From Marinovum sp048263515 (lineage in GTDB: Bacteria; Pseudomonadota; Alphaproteobacteria; Rhodobacterales; Rhodobacteraceae), in assembly GCF_048263515.1 (NCBI RefSeq), contig NZ_JBLXEC010000001.1:62001-126000 (forward strand): 64,000 nt of DNA, read 5' to 3'. Positions within the stretch are counted from its first letter, which is position 1. The number at the start of each line of letters is the position of its first letter. The notes under the pieces were generated by a model, which saw only the letters and a program-made list of their open reading frames with translations, did no database searches and was not told the origin of the DNA. Below, piece after piece: positions 15,704-24,705 of the stretch. A program made the translations under genes and the position numbers.

Positions 15704-17503
15704 ATGCTCGACTCAACCGTGACAACCCGAACGCAGGACATGCTGGACAGCTTCAATGCCGCCCTGGAGGAGGGCGACATCAGCCGCGCCAGCGCCCTTT
15801 TTGCCAGCGACAGCTATTGGCGGGATCTGGTGGCGGTGACCTGGAACCTGAAGACCGTCGAGGGGCCCGGCGGCGTTTCTGACATGCTGGCCCGCCAGCT
15901 GGACCACACCCGCCCCGGCAACTTTCAGCTGCAACAGGGCGAGCTGCCCACCGAAGAGGATGGCGTCACCACCGCCTGGATCACCTTCGAGACTGCGGCA
16001 GGGCGCGGCTGGGGCTTGATGCGGCTGAAGGAGGACCGCATCTGGACCCTGCTGACCGCGCTGACCGAGCTCAAGGGCTTCGAGGAAAACCGCGGCAAGC
16101 GCCGCCCCATGGGCGCCGAACATGGCGCGCAGAAAAACCGCAAGAGCTGGAACGAGAAGCGCGAGGCCGAAGAGGTCAGTCTCGGCTATACCGAACAGCC
16201 CTACACGGTGATCATCGGCGGCGGTCAGGGCGGCATTGCGCTCGGCGCGCGCCTGCGCCAGCTCGGCGTGCCGACCATCGTGCTCGACAAGCACGACCGC
16301 CCCGGCGACCAATGGCGCTCGCGCTACAAGTCGCTCTGCCTGCATGACCCGATCTGGTACGACCACCTGCCCTACATCAAGTTCCCCGACAATTGGCCGG
16401 TGTTCACCCCCAAGGACAAGGTCGGCGACTGGCTCGAGATGTACACCAAGGTGATGGAGATAAATTACTGGACCCGCTCCGAGGTGAAAAAGGCCAGCTA
16501 TGACGAAGACAGAGGCACCTGGACGGTCAGGGTCAACCGCGACGGCGAGGAAGTGATCCTGCGGCCGACGCAACTGGTGCTGGCAACCGGCATGTCCGGC
16601 AAGCCCAACATGCCCGACTTCCCCGGCATGGAAGACTTCAAGGGCACGATCCAGCATTCCTCGCAGCACGACGGACCCGACGAATGGACCGGCAAGAAGG
16701 TCGTTGTAGTGGGCTCCAACAACTCGGCCCATGACATCTGCGCCGCGCTCTGGGAGGCGGATGCCGATGTCACCATGGTGCAGCGCTCCTCGACCCATAT
16801 CGTGCGCTCCGAGACGCTGATGGAGATCGGCCTTGGCGGGCTCTACTCGGAAGAGGCGGTGGCCAACGGCGTGACCACCGAGAAGGCCGACATGATCTTT
16901 GCCTCCCTGCCCTACAAGATCATGCACGAGTTCCAGATCCCGCTTTATGAGCAGATGCGCGAGCGCGATGCCGAATTCTACGCCGGGCTGGAAAAGGCCG
17001 GCTTCGAGCTCGACTGGGGCGACGACGGCTCCGGCCTGTTCCTGAAATACCTGCGCCGCGGCTCGGGCTATTACATCGACGTCGGCGCCAGCCAGTTGAT
17101 CATCGACGGCGAGGTGAAACTGGTGAAAGGCCAGGTGGATCACTTCGAGGCAGACTCGGTGGTTCTGTCGGACGGCACCCGGCTCGAGGCCGATCTGGTG
17201 GTGATGGCCACCGGCTTCGGCAGCATGAATGGCTGGGCCGCCGATCTGATCAGCCAGGAGGTGGCGGACAAGGTCGGCAAGGTCTGGGGCCTCGGCTCCG
17301 ACACCACCAAGGACCCCGGCCCCTGGGAGGGCGAGCAGCGCAACATGTGGAAGCCCACCCAGCAGGAAAACCTCTGGTTTCACGGCGGCAACCTGCACCA
17401 GTCGCGCCACTACTCGCTCTACCTCGCGCTGCAGCTGAAGGCCCGGATGGAGGGGCTCGACACCCCGGTCTACGGCCTGCAGCCGGTGCATCACCTGTCG
17501 TGA
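15704..17503 (+). CDS. SnoaL-like domain fused to FAD/NADPH monooxygenase (FMO/BVMO class)
   Basis: 599 residues from ATG 15704 after GGAGGAGGACC. Residues 1-130 look like an NTF2/SnoaL-fold domain (MLDSFNAALEEGDISRASALF). Then comes an FAD site IIGGGQGGIALGARL near residue 168. The fingerprint FKGTIQHSSQH matches the FxGxxxH pattern of FMOs and Baeyer-Villiger enzymes. The second nucleotide site is VVVVGSNNSAHD, and ATGF appears near residue 504. Probably oxygenates or oxidises a small organic substrate in the cytosol. The strong ribosome site and adjacent AcoR-like regulator suggest inducible expression. Exact reaction unknown. Confidence 0.85.
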   Translation: MLDSTVTTRTQDMLDSFNAALEEGDISRASALFASDSYWRDLVAVTWNLKTVEGPGGVSDMLARQLDHTRPGNFQLQQGELPTEEDGVTTAWITFETAAGRGWGLMRLKEDRIWTLLTALTELKGFEENRGKRRPMGAEHGAQKNRKSWNEKREAEEVSLGYTEQPYTVIIGGGQGGIALGARLRQLGVPTIVLDKHDRPGDQWRSRYKSLCLHDPIWYDHLPYIKFPDNWPVFTPKDKVGDWLEMYTKVMEINYWTRSEVKKASYDEDRGTWTVRVNRDGEEVILRPTQLVLATGMSGKPNMPDFPGMEDFKGTIQHSSQHDGPDEWTGKKVVVVGSNNSAHDICAALWEADADVTMVQRSSTHIVRSETLMEIGLGGLYSEEAVANGVTTEKADMIFASLPYKIMHEFQIPLYEQMRERDAEFYAGLEKAGFELDWGDDGSGLFLKYLRRGSGYYIDVGASQLIIDGEVKLVKGQVDHFEADSVVLSDGTRLEADLVVMATGFGSMNGWAADLISQEVADKVGKVWGLGSDTTKDPGPWEGEQRNMWKPTQQENLWFHGGNLHQSRHYSLYLALQLKARMEGLDTPVYGLQPVHHLS

Positions 17504-17512
17504 TGGACCGCG

Positions 17513-17539
17513 CGCCCGGGTGTCCCCCCGGCCCGGGCG
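17513..17539 (+). terminator. Hairpin between convergent FMO and racemase genes
   Basis: CGCCCGGG (17513-17520) and CCCGGGCG (17532-17539) form a perfect 8-bp stem 9 bases after the FMO stop. Only a weak T-rich tail (TTGCGTCTT) follows, so termination efficiency is uncertain. Confidence 0.5.
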
Positions 17540-17564
17540 TTGCGTCTTGGCCCTTGCTTGATCG

Positions 17565-18686
17565 TCAGGTCAGAACCGGCCGCTTTAGCGGCAGGCGCCC
17601 GTCTCCGGTCTCTGGTGCGGACGTGCCGGGCCGCGCGACGATTGCAACGTCAGGGGCGCTCATCGCGCGCATCAAGGCGCTGTAATTCAATCCCATGGTC
17701 ATGTCGGATCCGACGAGAGCCCTGGGGTTGGTAGAGCAGATGACGGTATGGTCGCTCGTGGCACCCTGGCTGATGATGCCCTCGCGAAAGACCAGGCCGC
17801 AGGTATCGGTGTCCTGCTGACCGACGGCAAGGACCGAACGGGTCGGGCCGTCGCCGGTCCGGACCAGTCTGAGAGGGGCAGGCGCCGGGTCTCTCGGCGC
17901 GGCCTGTGTCTCGCGCAGTTTGATGCTTGTTTCGATGACCTCTGCCACGAAGGTGAAGGCATCGAGATGCAGCCCCTCGATCGGCCGTCCCGTCACCGGG
18001 TCGACCCCCAGAAGAATTGCCTCGCCCAGTCGCAGGTTGTTGATCCGCCCGGGTGCGGCTGTGCTCAGCGCCCAAAGCAGGTTGGCCGAGCCACCGGCGG
18101 ACACCAGATCCACGAAGGGACCGCAGGCGCCGTCGACCGCATCGGCAAGACGTGACAACAAGGCCATATCGCCCGCCGTCGGTGCAGTATTGCCCAGACA
18201 GGCGAAATTGGCCGCAATCCCCTTGAGTGCCAGACCGGGCAGGGTCACGATGCCTGCGGCGAGCTTCGCGAGATCGTCGGGCAGGATGCCTTCGCGGTTG
18301 TCGCCCATTTCGACCATCAGAACGACGTCGTGCACGACCCCGTTCAGCCGGGCCGCTGCGGCCAGCTTTTCGATCGTGTCGGCTTCGGTGTTGTAGCTGC
18401 TGTCACAGCATTGCACGACCCTGTCGATATCGCCCTGCATGGGCGCGCGGATCAGCGAAATCGGAGCGGTGATCCCGGCCTCCCGCAGGCGCAGAACATT
18501 GGAGACACGCGCATCCGCCAATCCGACGGCGCCGCCCTTCAGCATCGCGCGGGCGACGTCGGGGTGGCCGCAGACGGCCTTGGTCACACCGGTGACCGTG
18601 ATCCTGCGGGCCGCGAGACGATCGACGAGGCTGCGGGTGTTCTCGGTGATCCTGGTCAGGTCGATCTCGACACGCGGCGTGGTCAT
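17565..18686 (-). CDS. Alanine/ornithine racemase-type PLP enzyme (fold III)
   Basis: 373 residues. The N-terminus VEIDLTRITENTRSLVDRL is the start of alanine-racemase-like barrels, and GVTKAVCGHPDVARAML supplies the PLP-lysine (VTK). MVEMGDNREGI and the cofactor-phosphate loop LVSAGGSANLLWAL agree with the ornithine racemase branch. The ATG overlaps the DUF1611 stop as ATGA, so the two form one operon. This pairing suggests conversion of a D- or L-amino acid by racemisation coupled to the DUF1611 reaction. Confidence 0.82.
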   Translation of the reverse strand: MTTPRVEIDLTRITENTRSLVDRLAARRITVTGVTKAVCGHPDVARAMLKGGAVGLADARVSNVLRLREAGITAPISLIRAPMQGDIDRVVQCCDSSYNTEADTIEKLAAAARLNGVVHDVVLMVEMGDNREGILPDDLAKLAAGIVTLPGLALKGIAANFACLGNTAPTAGDMALLSRLADAVDGACGPFVDLVSAGGSANLLWALSTAAPGRINNLRLGEAILLGVDPVTGRPIEGLHLDAFTFVAEVIETSIKLRETQAAPRDPAPAPLRLVRTGDGPTRSVLAVGQQDTDTCGLVFREGIISQGATSDHTVICSTNPRALVGSDMTMGLNYSALMRAMSAPDVAIVARPGTSAPETGDGRLPLKRPVLT

Positions 18687-19864
18687 TCCGCGGCCACGGG
18701 CGGGCGCAGTCGCGGAAAGGCCGTCAGGACCATGTCGGTCAGATGCGCCGGAGACCGGGCCAGCGCATCGGTTACCGGAATACCGAGGTCACCGGGCAGC
18801 TCCGCGATGGCGGTCTCGAGCTCGGCATCCGTCATTCCCTCGTGATTGAGCGTGACGCCGATCACCCGGGTGTCCGCGAACGCCTGGATGATGGCGATCT
18901 CGCTTGCCGGGGTCGGCATGGGCATGGCCGGAAAGTCGCAGCGGTGGGCGCGTTTCGGCGCATGCTGGAGGATGACCGCATGCGGCTGGCTGCCCCGCAG
19001 GATAAAGGCCGAAGTGCAGAAGGCCGGATGGCTGAGCGCGCCCTGACCTTCGATCAGGATGACATCCGGCGCTTCGCCCTGCGCGGCCGCGACGATCACG
19101 CGCTCCAGTTCGCCGCAGCAGAACTGCGGCGGCACCGCGTCCATTGCAATGCCGTACTTTGCACCCTGCATCAGGCCGGTCTGGCCGGTGCCGATGAGAA
19201 CCGTCCTGATCCCCTGCTCGTTCAGCGCCTTGGCGAGCACCGTGGCCGTGGTGCGCTTGCCGATCGCGCAGTCGGTCCCCAGGACCGCGATGCGGATGGC
19301 CTCGACCGCCGCCACACTGCCGTCGAACAGGCGCATGTCCTTGCTGGCCCGGGGCTTGCGGATGTCGCGGATCGACACGTCGAACGTCTTGGCGGCGTCC
19401 GAGATCTCGGGATCGTCGCCAAGGTATTCATGCAGCCCGCTGACAAGGTTCATGCCGCAGGCGACAGCCTCGAGCACGACCTTGCGATCCGCAGGCGTAA
19501 GCTTGCCGCTCGAGGGTGCCATGCCATAGATCAGCGTGTCGGGATGCGCGTCCCCGTGCCGAAGCGCCGCGGCGAGGTCCTTCAGGACCGGAACGCCGTT
19601 GGCCACGCCGTCCAGCAGGGCGCCGCTGTCGCTGCCGGCACAATAGCTGTCGATGACCGAGAGGATGCGATAGGCTTGGGAATGGCGCACAAGACCGTTT
19701 GCGGTCTTGCCGTCGATCTGGCCGAAATTGCCTTCGCAATAGACAACGGCCGCGGGCACCTCGGTCGCGAAAGTCTTGTCGAGGCCGCTTGCAGGGGCGG
19801 GAGGAGCTTGCGGCCCCATGGTCGAGAGCCTTGTGACCGGCGGCCGGGTTGCGTTCGATGTCAT
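18683..19864 (-). CDS. DUF1611 protein (DgcN-like P-loop enzyme)
   Basis: 393 residues. The centre has a P-loop-like AVLGTDCAIGKRTTATVL near residue 215, and the domain body VLIGTGQTGLMQGAKYGIAMDAVPPQF and VILIEGQGALSHPAF is characteristic of DUF1611. In marine bacteria a DUF1611 protein, DgcN, N-acetylates D-glutamate, but its usual partner is an enolase-type racemase; here it is a PLP racemase. By analogy it may acylate a D-amino acid. Starts at ATG 19864; overlaps the next gene by four bases. Confidence 0.8.
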   Translation of the reverse strand: MTSNATRPPVTRLSTMGPQAPPAPASGLDKTFATEVPAAVVYCEGNFGQIDGKTANGLVRHSQAYRILSVIDSYCAGSDSGALLDGVANGVPVLKDLAAALRHGDAHPDTLIYGMAPSSGKLTPADRKVVLEAVACGMNLVSGLHEYLGDDPEISDAAKTFDVSIRDIRKPRASKDMRLFDGSVAAVEAIRIAVLGTDCAIGKRTTATVLAKALNEQGIRTVLIGTGQTGLMQGAKYGIAMDAVPPQFCCGELERVIVAAAQGEAPDVILIEGQGALSHPAFCTSAFILRGSQPHAVILQHAPKRAHRCDFPAMPMPTPASEIAIIQAFADTRVIGVTLNHEGMTDAELETAIAELPGDLGIPVTDALARSPAHLTDMVLTAFPRLRPPVAAE

Positions 19865-19960
19865 GAGATCATCCAGTTCAGGCGCCGGACAGCTTCAGGA
19901 CGCAGGTGTCGCGGCTGCGTCCGGCTCCGTGCGCCGGGTTTCGGTTTCCGATCGACAGAG

Positions 19961-20761
19961 CTATTCGTTCAGCAGGCAACGGCCCCTCGAGAGCTGGTGG
20001 TTCCGGTTGCATTCCCAGCGGTTGCCGGTTCTGTCGAGATGCGCATTGGCGGGAAGCACGATGGCGACGCAGCCCTTGTCCACGGCTTCGAAGCCACGGT
20101 TGCAGCGCCAGCTTGGGCCGTAGCTCACGTCGTGGAAGTAGGCGTTTTCGGGCACGACAACGGCTTCACAGGCGCCGTCGCGTTCTCTGTAGCCACGGTT
20201 GCAGCTCCAGGTCTGCCCATAGCTCGCGCCGTTCGGATAGGCGTTCTCCGGCACCGTGATCACCACGCAGCCGTCGCCTTTCCCCTCGTATCCCCGTTCG
20301 CAGGTCCATACCGATCCGCGCGTCTCGTCGGAGAGATAGGCATTGGCGGGCAGGATGACTTCCTCGCAGAGATCGCCGGTCTTCTTGTAGCCGCGCAGGC
20401 AGCTCCAGCTTTCTCCTGACGGGTCGAGGTAGCCACCGGCGGGCACGGCCACCTCGACACAGGCCGTTTCGTCGACCCGGAGGTATCCGTGCTGGCAGGC
20501 CCACCCCAACCCGTAGGTCCGGTTGGTCGGATAGGCATTCTCGGGCACGGTGATGCTCTCGCAGCCGTCGCCTTCGGGCCGGAAGCCCCGGTCGCACTCC
20601 CAGCCGTCGCCGTAGCTTCTGGCGTGGGCGTTCTCGGGCACGGTCGCGGCCTGCGCCAGGGCGGCGGATGCACCTGCGACAATCCCCGAAAGGACAAGCG
20701 CGAGGCACAGGATCACCGTGCCTGCGCCGCGCCGCAGAGGCGCTACCGGATCAGGAGGCAT
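19961..20761 (-). CDS. Secreted protein of seven Cys-paired VPENAY repeats
   Basis: 266 residues. A signal peptide or N-terminal anchor lies at about residues 15-37 (VILCLALVLSGIVAGASAALA). Seven repeats of 31-34 residues follow, consensus xVPENAYxxxxxYGxxWxCxRGYxxxxxxCxxI. Each has one Cys before RGY and one about ten residues later, so each could hold an internal disulfide. Copies 3, 4 and 7 are the most diverged (VPAGGY, LPANAY, LPANAH). No known enzyme motif; a periplasmic or surface role is inferred. Its ATG overlaps the upstream membrane protein by 11 bases. Confidence 0.75.
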   Translation of the reverse strand: MPPDPVAPLRRGAGTVILCLALVLSGIVAGASAALAQAATVPENAHARSYGDGWECDRGFRPEGDGCESITVPENAYPTNRTYGLGWACQHGYLRVDETACVEVAVPAGGYLDPSGESWSCLRGYKKTGDLCEEVILPANAYLSDETRGSVWTCERGYEGKGDGCVVITVPENAYPNGASYGQTWSCNRGYRERDGACEAVVVPENAYFHDVSYGPSWRCNRGFEAVDKGCVAIVLPANAHLDRTGNRWECNRNHQLSRGRCLLNE

Positions 20762-21104
20762 TCAGGTCAAGTCCGGCGAGGCAGGCCTGCGCCAGATCCC
20801 GATTGGGCGCCTCGGTGCCGGGCACGGTCGCCCATCCGGCGGCCATCAGCGCGTCACGTCGCTTGAAGGTCGAAGCGTCGCGGATGGTGGCAAGCTTTTC
20901 GCCGCGCTGGATGTCGGTGCGCGCATTCTCGACGCAGATCGGCACCAGTGCCGCAACCACTTCGGATTGCGCCCGGTCACCGGCGTATTTGTCAGCCCCG
21001 CCGCCGGTCATCCAGCCGCCCCAGGAAAATCCGACAATCGCGACAAAGGCAGCGCCGGCAACGGCGCCGTAGATGCCGGGTCTGAGCCAATCGGGTGTGG
21101 TCAT
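20751..21104 (-). CDS. Small membrane-anchored protein, unknown function
   Basis: 117 residues from ATG 21104, which has GGAGG nine bases upstream; an upstream in-frame ATG at 21215 adds a low-complexity tail and is less likely. One membrane segment lies at residues 12-32 (YGAVAGAAFVAIVGFSWGGWM). The remainder is a soluble domain with Cys and TIRDASTFKRRDALMAAGWAT. Probably faces the periplasm. It precedes and overlaps the repeat-protein gene, so they are expressed together. Confidence 0.7.
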   Translation of the reverse strand: MTTPDWLRPGIYGAVAGAAFVAIVGFSWGGWMTGGGADKYAGDRAQSEVVAALVPICVENARTDIQRGEKLATIRDASTFKRRDALMAAGWATVPGTEAPNRDLAQACLAGLDLNAS

Positions 21105-21547
21105 GAGAAAGTCCTCCAACGGGGAAAGCGCCGCTTCGCTGTCATGTCTGGTTTCATCGGTCACAGGGGCATGCACGGGGGCATGCGCCGCTGCGCTCGT
21201 CGTGGTCGGTGGCATCGCGGTCTGATCGGTGCGGCCCGGCGCGAAGGGATCGCAGAACGCACCCTTCGATCCGGCGGGAGGCGCTTGCCTCCCCGGGGCC
21301 TCTTTCCGTCAGTTTCCGTCAGTGTTGTGGTCCGGTCAGGACGCCCTCGTCGTGGCACATGCTCCGGGCAAGGCATCCCGGATCACCTTAGGGCCATCTC
21401 CGGCGTCCGGTGCTGATCGAAGTTAGCGCGGAACGGTTTCATTTCCGGCAAGATACCTCAAATGGCAGGGTCCCGGGATCCGGCGGCGGGACCTCTTCTC
21501 AGCCCGCGCCAGGCGGGCCAGGACCCTGCAGGCCGAAAGGAAGCCCC
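21105..21547. other. 443-base divergent intergenic region
   Basis: Lies between two divergent small-protein genes. It holds a perfect hairpin GGAGGC-GCTT-GCCTCC (21277-21292) and an exact tandem 10-mer TTTCCGTCAG (21303-21322). A GC-rich inverted segment ends near 21540 just before AAAGGAAG, the ribosome site of the gene at 21548. No convincing ORF or RNA gene is seen. Confidence 0.5.
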
Positions 21548-21964
21548 ATGACAATCTCAGACGTTCTTCGTCCGGATGGCCCGGACTACGATGCCTTTCT
21601 GCACGCGGAAGTGGGCGAGGATGCGACCGGCACGCGCGTGAGCGTTCTGTCCGCGCTGGCGCGTCTCGGGCTCGAACCCTGGACCGAGGCGCAAGAGCTT
21701 GCGCGCCTGAAACGGCCGGAGGCCCAAGCCCGGCTCAAGGCCCACCTTGCCGAGATTTCCGACATTCCGGTTCTGGCGCGCGCCAGCAACAGCGTGGCGA
21801 TACGCCTTGTCGCCTTGCTGCCGAGCCGGTCGCCGGTGTCCGCGCCGAAACTGCCCGACGCCATGTGGAGCATCGCCTCGCCGATCCCCCTCCGATGGGT
21901 GCTGATCGCCCTTGTCTGCGGCGTGGTTCTGGCGCGGTTCGTCTTTCTCGCGCAGGGGGGCTGA
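21548..21964 (+). CDS. Hypothetical protein with C-terminal membrane anchor
   Basis: 138 residues from ATG 21548, preceded by AAAGGAAG. The soluble part is helical (VLSALARLGLEPWTEAQELARL) and resembles adapter-like helical proteins. A single membrane helix closes the chain (WVLIALVCGVVLARFVFLA), suggesting a tail-anchored inner-membrane protein. Function not recognised. Confidence 0.65.
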   Translation: MTISDVLRPDGPDYDAFLHAEVGEDATGTRVSVLSALARLGLEPWTEAQELARLKRPEAQARLKAHLAEISDIPVLARASNSVAIRLVALLPSRSPVSAPKLPDAMWSIASPIPLRWVLIALVCGVVLARFVFLAQGG

Positions 21965-22132
21965 TCTGCGTCAGTGCGCCGGTGCAGCCAATCGGGTTAA
22001 GTCAGGCCGGCCTTCCGTTTATCGGTCGGCATTCTTTTCAAACAATTTCCGAGGCGTGAGGACCGTGTGGTTTCTCGAGAGCTGCGCGATCCTTCCGCTT
22101 CTTGTTCGGACCGTCCAGGAAAGGACACCACA

Positions 22133-22333
22133 ATGAGCAACGATGACCAAACCCAGGAAAACCATACCGTCAAACATATGGCCTCGATAAAGTCTGCCTT
22201 GGACAAGGCGATCGACGGCCCCAAGAAGACCAAGTCGCAGAAACATTATGACGCCGCAAAAGTGGCGCATGAAGCCGAGAACGATGAAGAAGCACACAAG
22301 CAGCTCAAGGAAGCCGGACGCGCGCTCATGTGA
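22133..22333 (+). CDS. Small charged cytosolic protein, 66 residues
   Basis: Starts at ATG 22133 with AGGAAAGGA upstream. Lys- and Glu-rich and strongly helical (KSQKHYDAAKVAHEAENDEE), no Cys, no membrane segment. Such proteins are often stress or DNA-compaction related, but nothing here proves it. A good terminator follows directly, so it is a monocistronic gene. Confidence 0.65.
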   Translation: MSNDDQTQENHTVKHMASIKSALDKAIDGPKKTKSQKHYDAAKVAHEAENDEEAHKQLKEAGRALM

Positions 22334-22360
22334 GCCGCCCGGACCTGACAGCGAGCCCGG

Positions 22361-22388
22361 GCCGCCCGCCGCGATGCGGGCGGCTGTT
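22361..22388 (+). terminator. Rho-independent terminator, bidirectional position
   Basis: GCCGCCCGC-CGCGAT-GCGGGCGGC (22361-22384), a perfect 9-bp stem, followed by TGTTTC. Lies between the convergent 66-residue gene and the Crp/Fnr gene. Confidence 0.7.
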
Positions 22389-23120
22389 TCATGGCAACAA
22401 CGGCCGCGACTGATCCAGATAGGCCGGGTCGAAATCCGCCAGCGCCACCAGACGCTTGTAGTCATCGAACGTCACCTTGCCATCCCGAAACGTCACCAGC
22501 CCGTCCTCGCGCAGCTTGCGCAGCACGCGGTTGACGTGGACGGCGCTCAGCCCAAGCGCATCGGCCAGATGATACTGCGTCAGCGGGCAGCCATAGCCCT
22601 GACGTGTGCCGAGCCCGACCAGCGACAGCCGGACGCCGAGTTCCAGCAGGAAATGCGCCATCCGCGCATCCGCGTCACGCCGGCCCAGCCCCACCAGATG
22701 TTCGACCACCATCGCCTCGTCACGCGACACCGCCCAGAGGATGGCAGTCGCCAGCCGTGGCGTCCGGGCGAAGGCCTGAAGAAGATCGCTAACCAGAACC
22801 TCGGCCGCCTCGATGTCGACGATCGCCTCGATGCCGTGATCCGAGGTGTGCAACAGGACGCTGCGCAACCCGAGGAAATCGCCGGGGATCTGGAAATCGA
22901 CGATCTGCCGCGACCCGTCGGGCTGAATTTTGTAGGACACCACCCAGCCGGAGGCGAGAATATAGGCCGCCTGCTCCGATTGCCCCTGATGCACGAGGTC
23001 CTGCCCGGCCTTGAAGGTCTTTCGTCGCCGGTGCAGCCGGTCAAGGACAGCCAGCTCTTCGCCCGACAGGGCCACAAAGGCCCCGAGCTTGCGGGTGAGC
23101 GGGCTGGTCTCCTCGGTCAT
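22389..23120 (-). CDS. Crp/Fnr-family transcriptional regulator
   Basis: 243 residues from ATG 23120. A cyclic-nucleotide-binding-type barrel spans residues 20-130 (AAYILASGWVVSYKIQPDGSRQIVDFQIPGDFLG). The helix-turn-helix is LADALGLSAVHVNRVLRKLRE. The N-terminus has no Fnr-type Cys cluster, so an iron-sulfur oxygen sensor is unlikely. It resembles the many Crp-like regulators of rhizobia and roseobacters that respond to redox or nitrogen stress. Divergent from a 78-residue gene 146 bases away. Confidence 0.9.
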   Translation of the reverse strand: MTEETSPLTRKLGAFVALSGEELAVLDRLHRRRKTFKAGQDLVHQGQSEQAAYILASGWVVSYKIQPDGSRQIVDFQIPGDFLGLRSVLLHTSDHGIEAIVDIEAAEVLVSDLLQAFARTPRLATAILWAVSRDEAMVVEHLVGLGRRDADARMAHFLLELGVRLSLVGLGTRQGYGCPLTQYHLADALGLSAVHVNRVLRKLREDGLVTFRDGKVTFDDYKRLVALADFDPAYLDQSRPLLP

Positions 23121-23266
23121 CGATCGTCCTTCAAGGGCATACCCCATGCGCGTGAATTGGCCTTCGGCGCTGCTTTCGATCAGTCCCTCGCGGTGAAACA
23201 CCGGCCATACTGGGCCCTCATCTCGCGCCCTCGCGCGGTCATGCGACCCAACAAGGATCGACACTC

Positions 23267-23503
23267 ATGTCACACCTACCAGACCCCGCAGGTATCGCGG
23301 CCCTGTCGATCTGCGAGGCACTCCTGCTCGCCTTGCACGATCGCGGCCTTCTGCCGGAGCCCGAGATCGTCGGCATTCTGCGCGACGCGGCGGCGACGCA
23401 CGAGAACGCCAATGGCACGGGGCCCGAGCCGGAGACGCATGCGGCCGCCGCCCGGCTGATCACCCAGATCATCCTCAGGGGCAACCTGTCGCGACGCTCG
23501 TGA
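23267..23503 (+). CDS. Hypothetical small protein, 78 residues
   Basis: MSHLPDPAGIAALSICEAL opens a helical protein with ALHDRGLLPEPEIVGILRDAA and a final AARLITQIILRG. An N-terminal domain of this sort is seen in small regulators and in GlnD-like helical modules, but no match is certain. Divergent from the Crp/Fnr gene and possibly its target. Confidence 0.6.
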   Translation: MSHLPDPAGIAALSICEALLLALHDRGLLPEPEIVGILRDAAATHENANGTGPEPETHAAAARLITQIILRGNLSRRS

Positions 23504-23831
23504 GACGTGGCGCGTCACGAGACCACGCGCCGATCGGCGATGCCTGCCGCTTCCGGCTCTTCCGGCGCATCGCGGCTTCGTTGGCTTCAGACGGCTAAAT
23601 TCCGGCGGCGCTTCAGCCTCTCCTACAGCCTGCAAGCCCTAAGGGGTTGGCCGTTCCCTGTCAAATCAAGCTCCCTTGATCGCTCTTCGCGATCGCAGAG
23701 GTTGGACGGGGCGGCCCTGACCGCCCCGGTGCCCAGATCGGATGAGGGGGAGCGGATTGTGGCGGGCCCCCGAACACGCCGCAGGCGGAAAAGCTATTGA
23801 ACGCATCCCGGAGCCGCCTACCTTCGCCGAC
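23504..23831. other. 328-base intergenic region before the rhomboid gene
   Basis: Contains small perfect hairpins GATCGC-TCTTC-GCGATC (near 23680-23696) and GGGGCGG-CCCTGA-CCGCCCC (23708-23727). No ORF with plausible coding character was found. The second hairpin could end transcription from the 78-residue gene. Confidence 0.45.
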
Positions 23832-24431
23832 ATGAAGAACCGCGAACACATGCGCGCCTTCCTGCGGCGCGCCACGGCACTGGCAGGGTTTGTCGGGCTG
23901 CTCTGGGCGCTCCAGATCGTCAACTGGATCACCGGCTATGGCCTCAACCCGGCCTTCGGCCTGATCCCCCGGCACGTCAGCGGCCTGGACGGCGTCGTCG
24001 CCATGCCCCTCCTGCATGGAAGCTTCGCGCATCTGCTGGCCAATACGCCGCCGCTCCTGGTGATGGGCGGGCTTCTGGTGGCCACCGCCGCGCGCGCCTT
24101 GCTGGCGGTGAACGCGGTGGTGATCGGTCTGGGCGGCGGGCTGGTCTGGCTGTTCGGAAGCGCCGCCATCCATATCGGCGCGTCAGGGCTGATCTTCGGC
24201 TGGTTCGGCTTCCTCGTGGCGCGCGGCCTGGTGGATCGCTCGCCGGTCACGCTGGCTGCGGCGCTGCTGGTCGGTTTTCTGTTCGGCTCCATGCTCTGGG
24301 GCGTCCTGCCGGGTCAGCCCGGCGTGTCGTGGGAGGCGCACCTGTTCGGCGCCACCGCAGGCGCGGCCGCGGCCTTCCTTGTCAGAACCCACGTCCATGC
24401 GCCGCGCCTTGGCGGCGTCGAGCGGGAATGA
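23832..24431 (+). CDS. Rhomboid-family intramembrane serine protease
   Basis: 199 residues from ATG 23832, with six membrane segments. The catalytic pair is visible: HIGASGLIFG with Ser118, and SWEAHLFGATAG with His170. Asn71 in HLLANTPP is the oxyanion-type residue. Short six-helix form as in bacterial GlpG core proteins. It cleaves membrane proteins inside the bilayer; the client is unknown. No linked operon partner. Confidence 0.9.
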   Translation: MKNREHMRAFLRRATALAGFVGLLWALQIVNWITGYGLNPAFGLIPRHVSGLDGVVAMPLLHGSFAHLLANTPPLLVMGGLLVATAARALLAVNAVVIGLGGGLVWLFGSAAIHIGASGLIFGWFGFLVARGLVDRSPVTLAAALLVGFLFGSMLWGVLPGQPGVSWEAHLFGATAGAAAAFLVRTHVHAPRLGGVERE

Positions 24432-24705
24432 AGCAGCAGCCTCGACCCTGATCTGGCATCCGACCGGCCCCGGTGAGGCTGCCGCGCGGCCGGTCGAAAC
24501 GCTGGCTCCTTGTCGACACAAGACCAGGACGCCGGCGCGCTCACGGTCGGCACACAGCTTGTCCGATCAGCCGCACCCCGCACCACGGGACGGTCGCAGG
24601 CGCTTGATCGCTGCAACTGACTCACATCGTAAGTGGCGACTTACAGCGCGGCCTTTACCGCAGCGCTGAACTGCCAGCTTCGCCCACAAAATCAGATGCA
24701 GACTT

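Noticed and set aside
17722..17750. tRNA-like D-arm words (GGTTGGTAGAGCAG)
   Set aside because: The bases lie inside the PLP racemase coding frame on the other strand, and no acceptor stem or T-arm can be found around them.
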